A DNA stretch of 64,000 nucleotides from Owenia fusiformis (GCA_903813345.2 CAIIXF020000010.1:33223425-33287424); one strand, 5' to 3'. Shown: positions 24,022-36,339, numbered from the stretch's first letter. Notes: generated by a model from the letters alone, not told the origin. A program made the numbers and translations.

Positions 24022-27000
24022 ATGAATATCTTAAAGGTGATAGTCTTACTGGTCCTCATCAGTGACTGCATTCCAAGCAGTGAATTGAAAAAATGGAAAA
24101 AGAGTTCAAAAAATAGTTCAAAGAAGAGTTCCAAGGAAGGTAAGAAAAATTCTATAAATTTCTAGGACCCAATAGATACTGAAAATAATTTAGCTTGCAT
24201 AAGTATTGAACCAAAGGAGTCGGAAAACCCTACTAAATTATATATATAACTCTTGGGAGCATAACATAGTTCAAAGGGATGGTGACATACAAAATAAATT
24301 GTGTCTTTTAGGCATCTCAAATGTATTTGTTAATGTAGACTTCTTCATTTCAGAATTTTTAAGCCGAATCACGAAAAAATTTGCATCATGTTGCTTGGAA
24401 ATAAAGCAAGAAATAGAATCATCGTATGATTCTCTTGGGAAAGACATTGAATCGTATACCTCTGACATACAACGTGATATCGCATCATACATAGACACTC
24501 AAAATAAGATCATTGAATCGTATAGCTCTGATATATCGAGAGAAATATTCTCATATTCAAATTACACAAGGAATGACATCTCTGACATCAAGGGGGACAT
24601 CGTATCATATAACGATGACACCAAAAATCTGATCGAATCATACTTTAAGTATACTTGGAATAATATATCTAACATCAAGGGTGACATCGCATCATACTAC
24701 AACTCTACACGGAATGACATCTCTAACATCAAGGGTGACATTGCATCATACTACAACTCTACACGGAATGACATTTCTGACATCAATGGTGACATTGCAT
24801 CGTACTGCAACTCTACACAGAATGAGATCTCTGACATCAAGGGTGACATTGCATCATACTACAACTCTACACGGAATGACATCAAGGGTGACATTGCATC
24901 ATACTACAACTCTACACGGAATGACATTTCTGACATCAAGGGTGACATTGCATCATACTACAACTCTACACGGAATGACATCTCTGACATCAAGGGTGAC
25001 ATTGTATCGTACTACAATTCTACCCGGAATGACATCTCTGACATCAAGGGCGACATTGTATCATACTACAATTCTACACGGAATGACATCTCTGACAACA
25101 AGGGTGACATTGCATCATACTACAACTCTACAAGGAATGACATTTCTGACATCAAGGTTGACATTGCATCATACTACAACTCTACACGGAATGACATCTC
25201 TGACATCAAGGGTGACATTGCATCATACTACAACTCTACACGGAATGACATTTCTGACATCATGGAGAACATTGATTCATATTACGATGACACCCTAAAT
25301 CAAATCGAATCGTACTACAACTCTACACAGAATGACATCTCTGACATCAAGGGAGACATCGCATCATACTACAACTCTACACAGAATGACATCTCTGACA
25401 TCAAGATGGATATCGCATCATACTACAACTCTACACAGAATGACATCTCTGACATCAAGGAGGATATCGCATCATACTACAACTCTACACAGAATGACAT
25501 CTCTGACATCAAGGAGGATATCGCATCATACTACAACTCTACACAGAATGACATCTCTGACATCAAGGAAGATATTGCATCATATTACAATGACATGCAG
25601 AAGAGCATTGAATCCTATTACAATGACACAAAGGATGTCATTGCAGAACTAATGAGAGTGCTCGGTAAGTGTTTGATTAAATAAAATTCAAGAAGGCCCA
25701 TGTCAATGTCATTAGTGAAAAATATCACCAAGAATAGCAAACAAATGATTAGAAAGGGAAGGTATTTACCAATCTAGCAAATCTAAACTGACCAAAGGAA
25801 TACTGACTTCTAACATATAAATCAAACATCTCAGTATTTCAGTTCAATCAATCACTCATTCATCAATGTACATAGTATGCATTTTAAAGGACGGGTGTCA
25901 TTAAGGCCCCTTTTTAGCCCCTAAAGATATCTGATAATAATGCATATCATATTGAAGAAAAATCATTTGTGCTTTATAAAAATACAATTTCAGCGAATTT
26001 TGACCTTTGATGTTCACACAACAGTCATTTAAAGATCATATACCATTTTTGGTGTTTTCACAAAAAAATCTTTATTTATTGTTGTCTAAGTAAATAATGT
26101 ATAAATATAAACCAATTTAAATATGTAAAATGTAATATATCAAATACTGAAGAAAAGAGACGATTAAAACTATTTTCATGGAAAAGCACATAGGGCAATA
26201 TTGGCAAAATGCAAATGCTAGTTTGGTAGGTTCTGGGCTAGCAATTGGTATATTTCGACTTTGACTCTCATGGATTACTATTGAGTTTTATCAACATCAC
26301 ACGGCAACATTTAAGCAACTTAAATACAAGGAAAATCAAAGATTTCCTCACATTTCTAAAACGAGGAACAAAAGCATGAATTTAAGGAAAAGAAATGATG
26401 GCCTGTGCCAAATTATAACATATGAGAAAGTTGTGGCACAGTAAAGGATATGTATAGGATATCATATGATTCCAAATGATTTCATCTTTATCTCCGAGTT
26501 GATATCAATATCTTGCCAAGTTAGCATAGCGAATTAATAGTTCACCATAAAACTAAACAAAACATATCAAAACAACATCCATTCATTCATTCATCCCTGT
26601 GATGTCATGAAATCACTATGTAACAAAACACATCATATTGGTGGTAGTTTTCAAATCCCTGACAAAAGGTGATATCTGTGAAATATTTTCCATATTCCAC
26701 AGATATCACTTTTTTCACACATTTGCAAAATATGATAAATATGTTTTCATGTTACCTAACAGAGCGGAACAGAGCTCAACTTTGGAAAAAAAGAACTCAT
26801 GTCTCACATACCCAAACCCCAGATCCTCGATCAATGTCATATATATACTGTATATCAATGTTATTTACAGGGAGGATTAAATATGGAGTGTATAGCAATG
26901 GTCAATAAGATATTTCCAGAGGGAATATCTTTTTTCTCTAGAAGCGGAACCAACACTCAGGCATGACAAGGAAGCTAACTTTTGTAATTAATAGAAACTT

Positions 27001-30000
27001 GCTTTTTCTTATATTTGTGTTCTATATTTGAGATGAAATAATATGAGATTCATTTCTACAAGAGGATGGAATGAATGTGAACTTGTATATTGAATTATAC
27101 TCCTTTTCTGAATAAATAGAACAACTTGTTATCCAAGCCAATTAAGAAAACCAAGGTCAATGAGTGATTTATGCCCAGTTAAACTAACACAATATCAACT
27201 TTTTGTCTGGACTCCCTTTATTATGTAATAATGAATTGTATTAACTGTTACTGCATTAAATGTCAAGTATACTATCTGTATTTAATTTCAAATGCCTATC
27301 TCACTTATCGAAGGTATACAAGAAATGTTATTTTGGAACAAATTCAGCACAACCAAAACCATGTCCACATATATGACAAATCCAAGATGGCTGCCACAAT
27401 TTTAGATCCGTGCACATGTGAAGAAGTTAGAAATACACATGAATCACAAGTCCCATCCCCAATAAAATGAGAATTTTAAGGTTCTCACACATATCAACTC
27501 TATTCCCATATACTTTTATATTTGTGGTAAGGCTTGTGATCTAGGTAAACTTAGCATGTTCATGTACCTCCTATCCTCTGAAGCTAAAACAGAAATAGTG
27601 ACTTCAATTGAGAAAAATGTATCTTATGGGCTCCATATACATTTTGAGTGGCTGTCCGGCTTAAGTTAGATACTACTGTTAACATGGTTAATCTGAGATT
27701 GAAAATTATTTCAAGTTTAGTCCTCAGCCTCTTATAACCGATAACTTCGAGGTAATTGTGTTGTTACTGCAAAAACCTCTATTTCTTCATCACAAATCTA
27801 CCATCTTTTGCATCTGTCAAAACCCCTCATTTCATGTTAATTTTCAGACTTTTGCTTGTGCCATCATTAAAAATATATATTCAACTTGTTATTCAGAATA
27901 TTTTAAGAACTTTTCATGAGGTTTTTTATTTTCACACTTTTGAAAAAATGACTAAGTCAGAAAATGGCCTCTTAATGGCATGTCCCCTTTGTTCAATAAA
28001 GGGTTTTTTGTATAGCTTTGAAATCTTGCTTATTCTTGTTTTTATGTGATTTTAAGTGAATTGCTCCCCTTACAACTTATTTTTCTTTCTTTTTAATACC
28101 ATATTTGAATTCAGTGAATATTTTCAACAATATTAGCTTTTACTTTTGCAATCGTGTCATTTAAATCATTTTCCATGACTTTTCAAAAAAACCTTGGGCC
28201 AAATCTCCATTGATGCAATGCTAAGATTCTTTAACACCTTGGTTTATTTGTTTGACAACCAAAAAATTTCTTGATTAATTAGAGTAGGTACATTGACAGG
28301 GTGATCCCATAGTATGCCTTTTGACTTTTACAGATTTATCCCTAGTGTGAATTTTTTTTGATAACATTTGAAGTTAGCATTGGTTTTGTCTGATTTTTCA
28401 TGTAGCTGCTCCTAGGGATATGGTAATAATTTAGTGCAAAAATTATGTATTATATCTTATCTTTTTATTATTTAGCAATGTCAAGTACCCTGTATATTTT
28501 TTTGTTGCGTTAAGAGACAAAGTACAGTTTACAGTGCTGTAATTATTTAATTAGTGACTATTATTGATCATAATCAATTAATTAATTAATGACATAAATT
28601 ATTATGTAATATAGCATTTTAATTTTTCACATCAATATGTTAGATTTGATGTTATAAATTGTCAAAATACATAGAGACTCAGTAAAACATAAGAAACACA
28701 ATTCCTTCGTATTTTATTATACCCCTTCAGTAATAAGGCAGTGATATCTCCTATTACAAAGGAGATAAACTATCAAATTATACACCACTATACACTTCCA
28801 TTTTAGAACCAACATTTTATCATGAAGTCATTAAAGTTGACTAAAAGGTATTACTTTAAAATTGCCACATTTTGACACGCTATTTTGACAAACAATAAAA
28901 CCTAAAATCAAAATTGAAATGAAAAAAATAAAATGAAATTAAGAAATTCTGGTTTTATTTTATATCTTTGACCAGGATTGAGGGGGTGTGCCTCGGATGT
29001 GTGCATTTTTTAACATTATCATGTTAGATGTAATGGTCAAAAGACATAAAGACACAGTTAATTAAAAGAAACAAGATTTGTCCATATTTTGTTATATCCT
29101 TTAAGTATTTAGGCAATGATTATCTCATATTACAAAGTAGATAAATTATCAAATTATACATCAAATCACTCCAAATAGAACAAGTAATCATCCTTCAATA
29201 GCAAGTATATGTGAATCAAGAATCTTGACTTTTTTGCTGTACAGAGTCCCCCCCCCCCCCTTAAGAACTCCCGCTAGTGCAATTAGCTTAGGAACTCTAG
29301 GGTTAAACAAGATAATTGATCTATGAGCGTAATTACGATATGAAGATGTGTTACTTTTTTAGACGTTTGTCATTCTTTGCCCAAGATGTTTCACCCCTTT
29401 GACATTTTGTGTCCTGGATGTTTCACCCTTTGGATCTTTCATTCCTTGGATAGTTCACCCTTTACACATTTAATCCCTGGAAATTTCACCCCTTAAGAAA
29501 TTTTACCCCTTCATATGGGGGAACTTCCTTCCTACTTAACTACTCCTCCATACTTTGATTTCCTAAGATTTTCTGAGATGTTAATCAGGGGCAGATCTAA
29601 AATCTTGGAATTAGCAAGACAAGTATGAATTTAATTGGTAAAAATGTAACACCATAATAATATTTCATTTTCTATTTCAGATGAAAAAACGCCTGGATTA
29701 ATATGTTCTGTTCTACTTCCATGGTCACCGCATGTGTTATTGTTTTTGTCATTTCAGTTTTTTCAGAAATAATTATCCTTAATATATTTAATTAAACTGT
29801 AGATGAATACATGTATGTCCATATTCAAGAAAAAAGGTGTAAAATGTTTGTTGGTTTGTTTGTATGTTAGTTTGTAAAATCAGAATTATTTCAAATATAA
29901 TGCCATATCTTTAGTATTTTCCTAGTTTTATTTGTATCCCTTAATTTTGAAATTTTTTATTTTATTTGCACTTGTAGAATTATGTGAATGTGACTCAGAC

Positions 30001-31930
30001 CCCTGCCAGAATGGGGGACAATGCATTGACAAAATTAACAGCTACAAGTGTGAGTGTCCGAATGGATTCATTGGGATTAATTGTGAAATCGGTATGGAGT
30101 TTAATTATTATATTTTGCTTGACATGTATGGTCTCCATACAGTATTGACACTGTGTTTGCCATTTTTGTCTGATTTTAGCTTCGATTGCTTGAAGATGTA
30201 AAACCTCATTTTGGAAAAATGTCATCTTATACCCCTTGGTCATTGTCAAAAGAAATCATAATTAGCAGAATTTCTAGGTTTGATGCCAATTCATGATGAT
30301 TTTTATAATAACAAATGAGTGGTATCGATATGGAGAACTGAATTCAACAATGTTTTTCTCTTAAACCAATCATTGAACACATTCTGTAAAAAACATGTTT
30401 TTTATGTAATGTTGACTGATTGACAACAATTTAATGCAAAAATTATTTAGAAATATTTTATATAACTGTTTTTGTTAACATTTTTTGTTTTTTAGTGCAA
30501 TTGTTTTTGCTCCTTTCTACCAATTTTTGAGAATGAAATAAAATATCTTTCCGAATCTTGTTGGAACAAAATTGCATATACATGTTTTTAGACCTCTTAA
30601 TATTATAGTTATACAAAAGAATTCTTGGTTGATTTAAAAAAAAAGAATTCAAAAAATTAAAAATAAAACAAAATCCCCCAAAATAGATAAAAATCAAGAT
30701 AAAACTTTTATTTCATTTACAAGATACTTTTTTAAAATCAACCAAAATTTCCTTTGTACAATTACAATATTGCGAGACCTAAACATGTTTTGTTTATGTT
30801 GTTTTGTTCCAATGAGGTTCGGAAAGATGTTTCATTTCACTCTGGAAACATGATACCAAGACCAAAACAAGTGTTTGATGTGTTTTCTAAAACAATGTAG
30901 ATGAAAATATTTATATATTTTTCAAATTATAGTGTTTACCATTCAAAAGATGACCATTAAATTGACGATGTGTTTAATTTTTATATTTTTTTATGACTGG
31001 TTTAAGAGAAACGTGTATTCATATCGATACCACTCCTTTATGTTAAACTGTTGAGCTGAATTTAACATACGAGTATAACTCTCTTTTTAACCCTTTGACA
31101 AATTTCAAGCAGGCGTGTTATTCCTAAAATTATCAATATTTTTTAATTCCCTAGTATTTGTAATTAAAAAAAATCATAGATGATGTGTAGGCTCTCCCTA
31201 ATACCCTTGCAAAATAATAATAAAACCTATTGTTTCTTGGTATTGTTCCTTAGGATATCTAATATTTCAGTTTTCTTCCTTCATAGTTATAGATGAGAGT
31301 GACTGTAGTCAACGTGTGGATGGAACAGCAACTATTCGAACCACAGATGGGAACATCTTTGAAGCTTTGTGCACAAATGGATCGCTCGTCATTGCTAATA
31401 GGTTTGATGGATCGCAAGACTTTAACTTGACTTATACTGATTACATCACAGGATTTGGTTCTGTCGAAGGAGAATATTTCTTGGGTTTCAACAAGATCCT
31501 TTCACTTTTAGACCAGAAGATTTACACGCTCCGTATTGAGCTCACTACTTGGCCTGACCAAGGCAGCGTAACAAAATATGCAGAATATGATCAATTCAGC
31601 ATAGCATCAGGGAATGATTACTTTAGACTTAGTATTGGAAGTTATTCAGGAACTGCAGGTGATAGTATGGCGTTCGATAATGGTAAACAGTTCTCTACGA
31701 AGGATGAAGACCGTGATGCTAGTCCTCAAAATTGTGCCACACTGAAGATGGGGGCATGGTGGTTCGCAAGCTGCTCAGGGTCTAATCTATTTGGACCTTA
31801 TATGTTATCATCCCTCTGCGAAGAGAAATTTGTGTGCATGTACTGGAGAAAATGGCCAGAATTGATTGGTGTTCCTAATAATCAGTACTACTCATTTAAG
31901 GAAATGAGGATGATAATGAGATCCGTTTAA
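24022..31930 (+). CDS. Secreted fibrinogen-related protein with glycosylated helical rod and EGF domain
   Basis: Predicted exons 24,022-24,139, 24,354-25,664, 29,978-30,091 and 31,287-31,930 sum to 2,187 bp (728 residues), all joined in phase 1. Exon 1 encodes a signal peptide ([19 protein letters not shown]) and a Lys/Ser-rich linker. Exon 2 starts with a CC pair suited to interchain disulfides, then a 437-residue rod of 18- and 11-residue repeats. Exon 3 is one six-cysteine EGF domain (CQNGGQCID...CECPNGF). Exon 4 is a fibrinogen C-terminal domain: [29 protein letters not shown] (calcium loop), then NCA and [12 protein letters not shown]. The WTVIQ block is replaced by SLVIAN. The family comprises secreted, oligomeric pattern-recognition lectins such as ficolins and molluscan FREPs; an immune role is inferred. 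Ligand-site residues cannot be judged by eye. Confidence 0.88.
24690..25590 (+). repeat. 54-bp coding tandem repeats (18-residue unit)
   Basis: The rod exon contains 16 copies of a unit of the form [18 protein letters not shown]. One copy is shortened to 15 residues (near 24,880), and an 11-residue unit ([11 protein letters not shown]) sits between copies 11 and 12. Copies 12-16 carry NSTQ instead of NSTR, so they form a later sub-array. Every unit has an N-S-T glycosylation sequon. Flanking units are 11 residues long (SY.......I.), so the 18-mer looks like an 11-residue unit plus a heptad. Long open frames in the other plus-strand frame are shadows of this repeat. Confidence 0.92.
25665..29680. 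other. Intron of the fibrinogen-related gene
   Basis: The intron runs 25,665-29,977 and no other gene was recognised inside. It contains a perfect-loop hairpin (26,665-26,680 against 26,698-26,713, 16-bp arms, one mismatch), a degenerate direct repeat (28,655-29,170), a run of at least ten C near 29,250, and a loose TTTCACCCCTT array at 29,380-29,515. Confidence 0.6.
28655..29170. repeat. Degenerate direct repeat, two copies about 370 bp apart
   Basis: Copies at about 28,660-28,790 and 29,030-29,165 share GTCAAAA.ACATA.AGAC, then a TATTTTGTTATA-like block, then a run through TTACAAAG.AGATAAA and TATCAAATTATACA. They are strongly diverged and non-coding. Confidence 0.6.
29681..29772 (+). CDS. 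Possible alternative last exon with hydrophobic tail
   Basis: A good acceptor (TTTCTATTTCAG) precedes a 92-bp open stretch that joins the rod exon in the correct phase 1 and ends at TAA. It would add a tail containing [20 protein letters not shown], then FQFFQK. An ATTAAA lies shortly downstream and could serve as a polyadenylation signal. The product would be signal peptide plus rod (506 residues) without EGF or fibrinogen domain, possibly membrane-attached. Phase, length (1,521 bp in total, divisible by three) and hydrophobicity support it; there is no transcript evidence. Confidence 0.4.
30316..31036. mobile_element. Foldback element in the last intron of the fibrinogen-related gene
   Basis: The ends GAGTGGTATCGATAT and ATATCGATACCACTC are exact inverses. 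The arms (about 30,316-30,660 and 30,690-31,036) stay similar along most of their length, for example ATCTTTCCGAA and TTGGAACAAAA on one arm against their inverse near 30,810-30,830. Almost the whole element is palindromic; no coding capacity. Confidence 0.8.
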
Positions 31931-32459
31931 TATTGATCAAATTATAATTGACATACCAAAGTTTGCGTAACATGCAATCTTTCCTAGAAAGATTTAAATC
32001 CGGAATACTCCAGTTATACGACTTTGACGTTCTGGTATGGTTTCTGCGTGATTTGACTTGTTAAGACTGGAGCATTTGTAGCCTAATACATTCATGCTAG
32101 CCATCTTTAGCTTCATGACGTCATACTCTAGATGTTTGTAGCCAAGCTCTCTTGCTAGCCATTTTTAGCCTTAACATTGGAATTGGGTGCCAGGGTGTCT
32201 ATTTACATGTAAACTATAACTAGCCATGACTGTAAAGAATTACTTGTATGACATAATAGTTACTATGTGTTGATATTTTATAATAGAGTACGTTGTTGTT
32301 ATTAATCGATTGTTGTGTTAATTACTGGTTATTTGGTATATGAGTAGTGAGACCCCACTTTTTATTGGTATCTCCTATTGCCCTCCCCCCAAACCTCCCC
32401 CGCTGGTCTTTCCATGGTAAGAAGCTACAACAGGCTACAATCCCATACCATCCCAGATT
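31931..32459. other. 3' flank of the fibrinogen-related gene
   Basis: No gene recognised. No canonical AATAAA was seen close behind the stop codon, so the 3' end of the transcript is not fixed. Confidence 0.4.
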
Positions 32460-32770
32460 CATGCCTCCATTGGGATACAAACCAATCCTTGATAGTAAGG
32501 TGTCCCATACCACCCTATACCCAGGGCTACAATAGGCTACAAAGCTATAGTTACTGGTAAGATGTCCCATACTACCATATATCTGGGGTTACTTTTGGCT
32601 AGAACCACATAATAACAAGTGAGGTATCCCATACCACCCGATACCAAGGGCTACAACCATACAACAACTAGTAAGGTGTCCCATAGTACCATTGACCTGG
32701 GGGTACTAATGGGTACACAACCAGATAATAAATAACCAGGCAGGCATTCCATAGTACCATAAATCTGGTA
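32460..32770. repeat. Minisatellite, five imperfect 53-66-bp units
   Basis: Units start near 32,494, 32,556, 32,618, 32,671 and 32,737 with GTAAGGTGTCCCATA(C/G) and close variants, each followed by a TACCA..TA.C..GGG.TAC block. The open frames over it are incidental. Confidence 0.75.
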
Positions 32771-33024
32771 TATTTATGAAACTGACTGAGTACATGACTT
32801 AATAGACATTGACTAATACTGTCTCAACACTCCTGATAGCAATCCACTCGATAAACGCTACCAATCAAGTATTCTGTTGGCACAATCAAGCACAATTGTC
32901 ACAATCAATCTCTATCAAAAATTACTATATCATGTCATGATCAAATCCCTCCAAGAAATCTTTTTATTGGGTCTAGTAATGCAAAGGAGGAGTTGCACAT
33001 TGAGAATTGAATCAAGTTTAGTAG

Positions 33025-33952
33025 ATAGTAGCCGAGACAACACAAGTCCCAAGTCTATTTTTACTCTCATTTCTTCACTTTTAAGTCATCATATTTTGCA
33101 CGCATATTCCTTGAAGAAATACTAACATAGAATTTTATTGGTTTCGATTATAATTTATTTGTTAAAAATAGAGAAACATTTAATTTGTATTGGTCCATAA
33201 TCAGAATTATCCATTTTGTGTAACAAATGCAACATTTTGACGTCATTAATAAAAATTGAAGTTATTAATGATAGATACAATATGGTGTCTCTAATCTTAT
33301 TGACAATAACTATCATCCTAGATATTTTTTGCCAGTCATCAGATCATGCATTGGAAGAGTACCCCAATGAGAAATGCATTCATTGATTGTGGCAAGCAGT
33401 GGTGGAGTCACACCATTATTTTGCCGCATTTTGGTGCTTAATTTCCCCTTTAAGATCGTTTGTTACTACTGTGATGTCACAATATATAGCATCTGATACG
33501 GGTACCAAATTAACGCACACATTACAAGCTTAAAGATGATACCAAATATGTCATCATTCATTTGATTAAAATGGTTACTGGAATTTTATTTCAAATATCA
33601 TGTTTCTGCATACCATTTTTCTCGGATATGTCTCAATTACCCCAAAATAGTTACACTTCTGCTGAAAAAGGAAACATGTGGTCAATTTGGAATTATTACA
33701 CCAAAAGTAGTGATTTTTTATATAAAGTTAAAATAATGCATTTGTCGCTGAAAATGGCAAATTTTGATTATAAACCAATCAGAATCAAATGTTTCTCTAT
33801 TTTCAACAAATAAGTTATAATGAAAACCAATAAAATTCTATGTTAGGATTTCTGCAAGGAATATGCATGCAAAATGTGGTGACTTAACTCTTAAAAGTGA
33901 AGAAATGAGAGTAAAAATACAGACTTGGGACTTGTGTTGTCTCGGCTACTAT
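33025..33952. mobile_element. Foldback element with about 220-bp inverted repeats
   Basis: The ends are ATAGTAGCCGAGACAACACA at the left and its inverse at the right (33,933-33,952). The arms (about 33,025-33,245 and 33,735-33,952) match at roughly 85% through AAGTCCCAAGTCT, TTTACTCTCATTTCTTCACT and CATAGAATTTTATTGGTTT. The central 490 bp has no recognisable gene. Confidence 0.82.
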
Positions 33953-35689
33953 GAAATGAAGAGATGAATAGAACATTAACAAGTAAATACAATATCAAGT
34001 CATTTGGGAGTTGAACCCAATCCAAAGAATATTACTTCCTTGGTGAAGCCCACACAACTTTGAACAATATTGTATAAACACATTTAATGTTCATTTTTGA
34101 CAAACTTACCTCTGCTTTTACAAGGACTTGGGACCATCTAGCTATGCTAGGTAGCATTACAAGTGTGTCAGTTTCACTCTTCACTAAACTTGGACACTAT
34201 GGCTTAGTGGCTTTCCCCTCCATCTTGTTCTTCTCCACTCGTTTCCTATAGGATTTCGTACTCCTGGGTATCAGAAACAAAGGCCGGATTAACCATGACA
34301 CAGCTTGTCCCTGGAGTAGGAGCAATCATAACATACCTTGGAGCTGGAGGAGCACTTGCACTGGAAGTGAATGAAATCAAGTGCCCTTGCACTTGGCAGG
34401 GGTATCCTATCCTAGGGTGTTTCACCAGTTTCAACTGTGTTTTCAAATCAAGATGGAGTTTTGCCCAGTTGGTCTCCTGGTAAAGGAAAGCAAGCACAAA
34501 AAATTCAGTCAAATCCATTGAGGTTCAGACCTCCCCCTACCACATTTTGTTACACCCATTTGCAACCATGTTAATAATTGTCTGAAAATTGTAAAAAGTG
34601 TCATTTTCATCATGTTTGAGATATCAATTCTACCAAAGGAACTAGAGTGATTTGCTTAAAATTAATTTGGAATATGTTTTTGAGCTATGGTAAAACATAG
34701 GAGATGGTTCTCTGCCTCATTTCTGAGAAAATGATTGTTTAAGTATTGATTCATAAAAATGTGCTATACAGCAAGGTTGCCAACCTGGGTCAGTTTTTTC
34801 AACAAGATTCAGGCATTGAAAGAATGAATTCTAGAGGACATATATGATCCTCAAAATTACAGATGCAACAGATCAAGCTATTTCCCTCCTAACAGCTCAG
34901 GACACCAAGTCTTCTTATTGTGTAGTTATGGCCCTTTAAAATGGCAAAAAATTCATTGTGCATGCAGGCAATTAAAGTCTCCCATTTCAGGGAAGTATAA
35001 TTCAACTAGAAAAACAGCAAATCCACGAGTAGCATATCCGACCAAACAACACACAGTTTGATAATAAGTGGCCATCTTGAACAGAACATATCAGCTTCTA
35101 AAATTTAAACCAAATTAGTTCACGGTTATTTTAGTTACCAAAGATTACATTTTTACCAAAAATAGTGGCCATTTTGGAAAACAGCCACCATCTTGTTTAC
35201 GGAAAAAGTATAGAGTAAGGTCACAACGTAAATGTGTAATAATTTACCAATTATCTTTCTTTTAGTAATATTTCATAGAGAAAATTGTATTTTAATGAAT
35301 ATTGAAATTCATGATTTTAATAATAATAATATTTTTTAAACAAAGGTCTCATCTTAACTTCACCCTGGCTATGTCCCTGATTGGTTAAAAATATGTTTCC
35401 ATAAGTACAGGTAATGTGCAAATCATGTAAAAAATAATGGGCGTGTACTTTTTTAAAAGTCAAATAACAATAATGTGATGTGATTATACAAATATCCAGC
35501 AAGTTGTGCAGGCTTACACCATGGAACTTATCATTCCTTGGGTTGGGTTCAATTCCCAAACAACTTGATATAGTGTTCACATTTCACTTTTATTTTGGCT
35601 TCTTATTATTATATCTTGGTTACCGCTATATATGGCAAGCAATAAATCATTGGTATATTCCGTATTTTACGTATTTTACACTGGAAGAA
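33953..35689. other. No supported gene
   Basis: No recognised coding sequence. A GGTTCAATTCC at 35,546-35,556 matches a tRNA B box, but I found no A box or cloverleaf partner. Confidence 0.5.
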
Positions 35690-35885
35690 ACCCCTCCTTG
35701 GAGGAGCCCTGTGTTCTTTTGTGTGCACAGGTACACAGAAGTACACACCACAGACTTTTATACGAGTGTCAAACACCAAGAATTACATAACGCACAAACA
35801 AACTTGTCTGAACCGGGAATCGAACCCGGGGCCAAGCGGTACTGGTAACCTTGACTCTGCCACTGAGCCATAGTGGGTGGACTTA
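35690..35885 (-). mobile_element. tRNA-derived SINE
   Basis: On the minus strand an A box (TGGCTCAGTGG, 35,860-35,870) and a perfect B box (GGTTCGATTCC, 35,816-35,826) are 33 bp apart, the spacing of an RNA polymerase III promoter. The T-arm stem CCGGG/CCCGG is intact. The acceptor stem does not pair, so this is not a working tRNA. The unrelated body runs on toward about 35,690. The left limit is approximate. Confidence 0.65.
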
Positions 35886-36339
35886 TTATATAAGCATATC
35901 CATAGAGTCATCCACAGAGTCCTGTTAAAGAACTATTTAATTGTGGTAGAATGAAGCTGCTTCAATAATGTCCCAATAGTTCTCGATTGATGCTTGACTG
36001 TGCTTGAATCACAGGTTAGATGGGTAAGCAGTTGCACAATTTTCAGAGATATAACTTCGACAATATCCAATGATTTAGGATGTTGCTTACATTTGAAAAT
36101 GCAACAATACAAAACATTTTTGACAGATTTTAGTGAATTTTTTACAATTTTAAGGATCTGTTTTGTTTGAACGTTCAAAATGTTTAAATTTGTCCTATTT
36201 ACTTTAATAACAGTATCTCAAGAGTATAATTCCTCTCTATGATCACATGTCTAATGACGTAGAGTCCCCTCGTGTGTTAGCAATTCACTAAGCCTTTGGA
36301 TGTTATTATTTGAATGTTGATTTGTAAAAACATTCTGGG
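35886..36339. other. No supported gene
   Basis: AT-rich sequence with no recognised feature. Confidence 0.45.

Noticed and set aside
24690-25590. CRISPR-like array of regular repeats
   Set aside because: The repeats are contiguous, coding and without unique spacers, in an animal gene.
24681-25652. Long threonine/histidine-rich open frames overlapping the rod exon
   Set aside because: They are the second plus-strand frame of the 54-bp repeat, kept open because the unit length is a multiple of three. The SYYNST frame has the splice sites and joins to the signal peptide, EGF and fibrinogen exons.
32322-32570. Overlapping ORFs on both strands
   Set aside because: They follow from the minisatellite repeat and lack any domain.
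34246-34518. 90-codon minus-strand ORF
   Set aside because: Proline/alanine-rich without a motif, start context or splice support; treated as chance.
35546-35556. Second tRNA-like B box
   Set aside because: The 11-bp match has no A box or cloverleaf at the proper distance.
35816-35870. Functional tRNA gene
   Set aside because: A and B boxes are good but the acceptor stem does not pair, and an unrelated body follows; a tRNA-derived SINE fits better.
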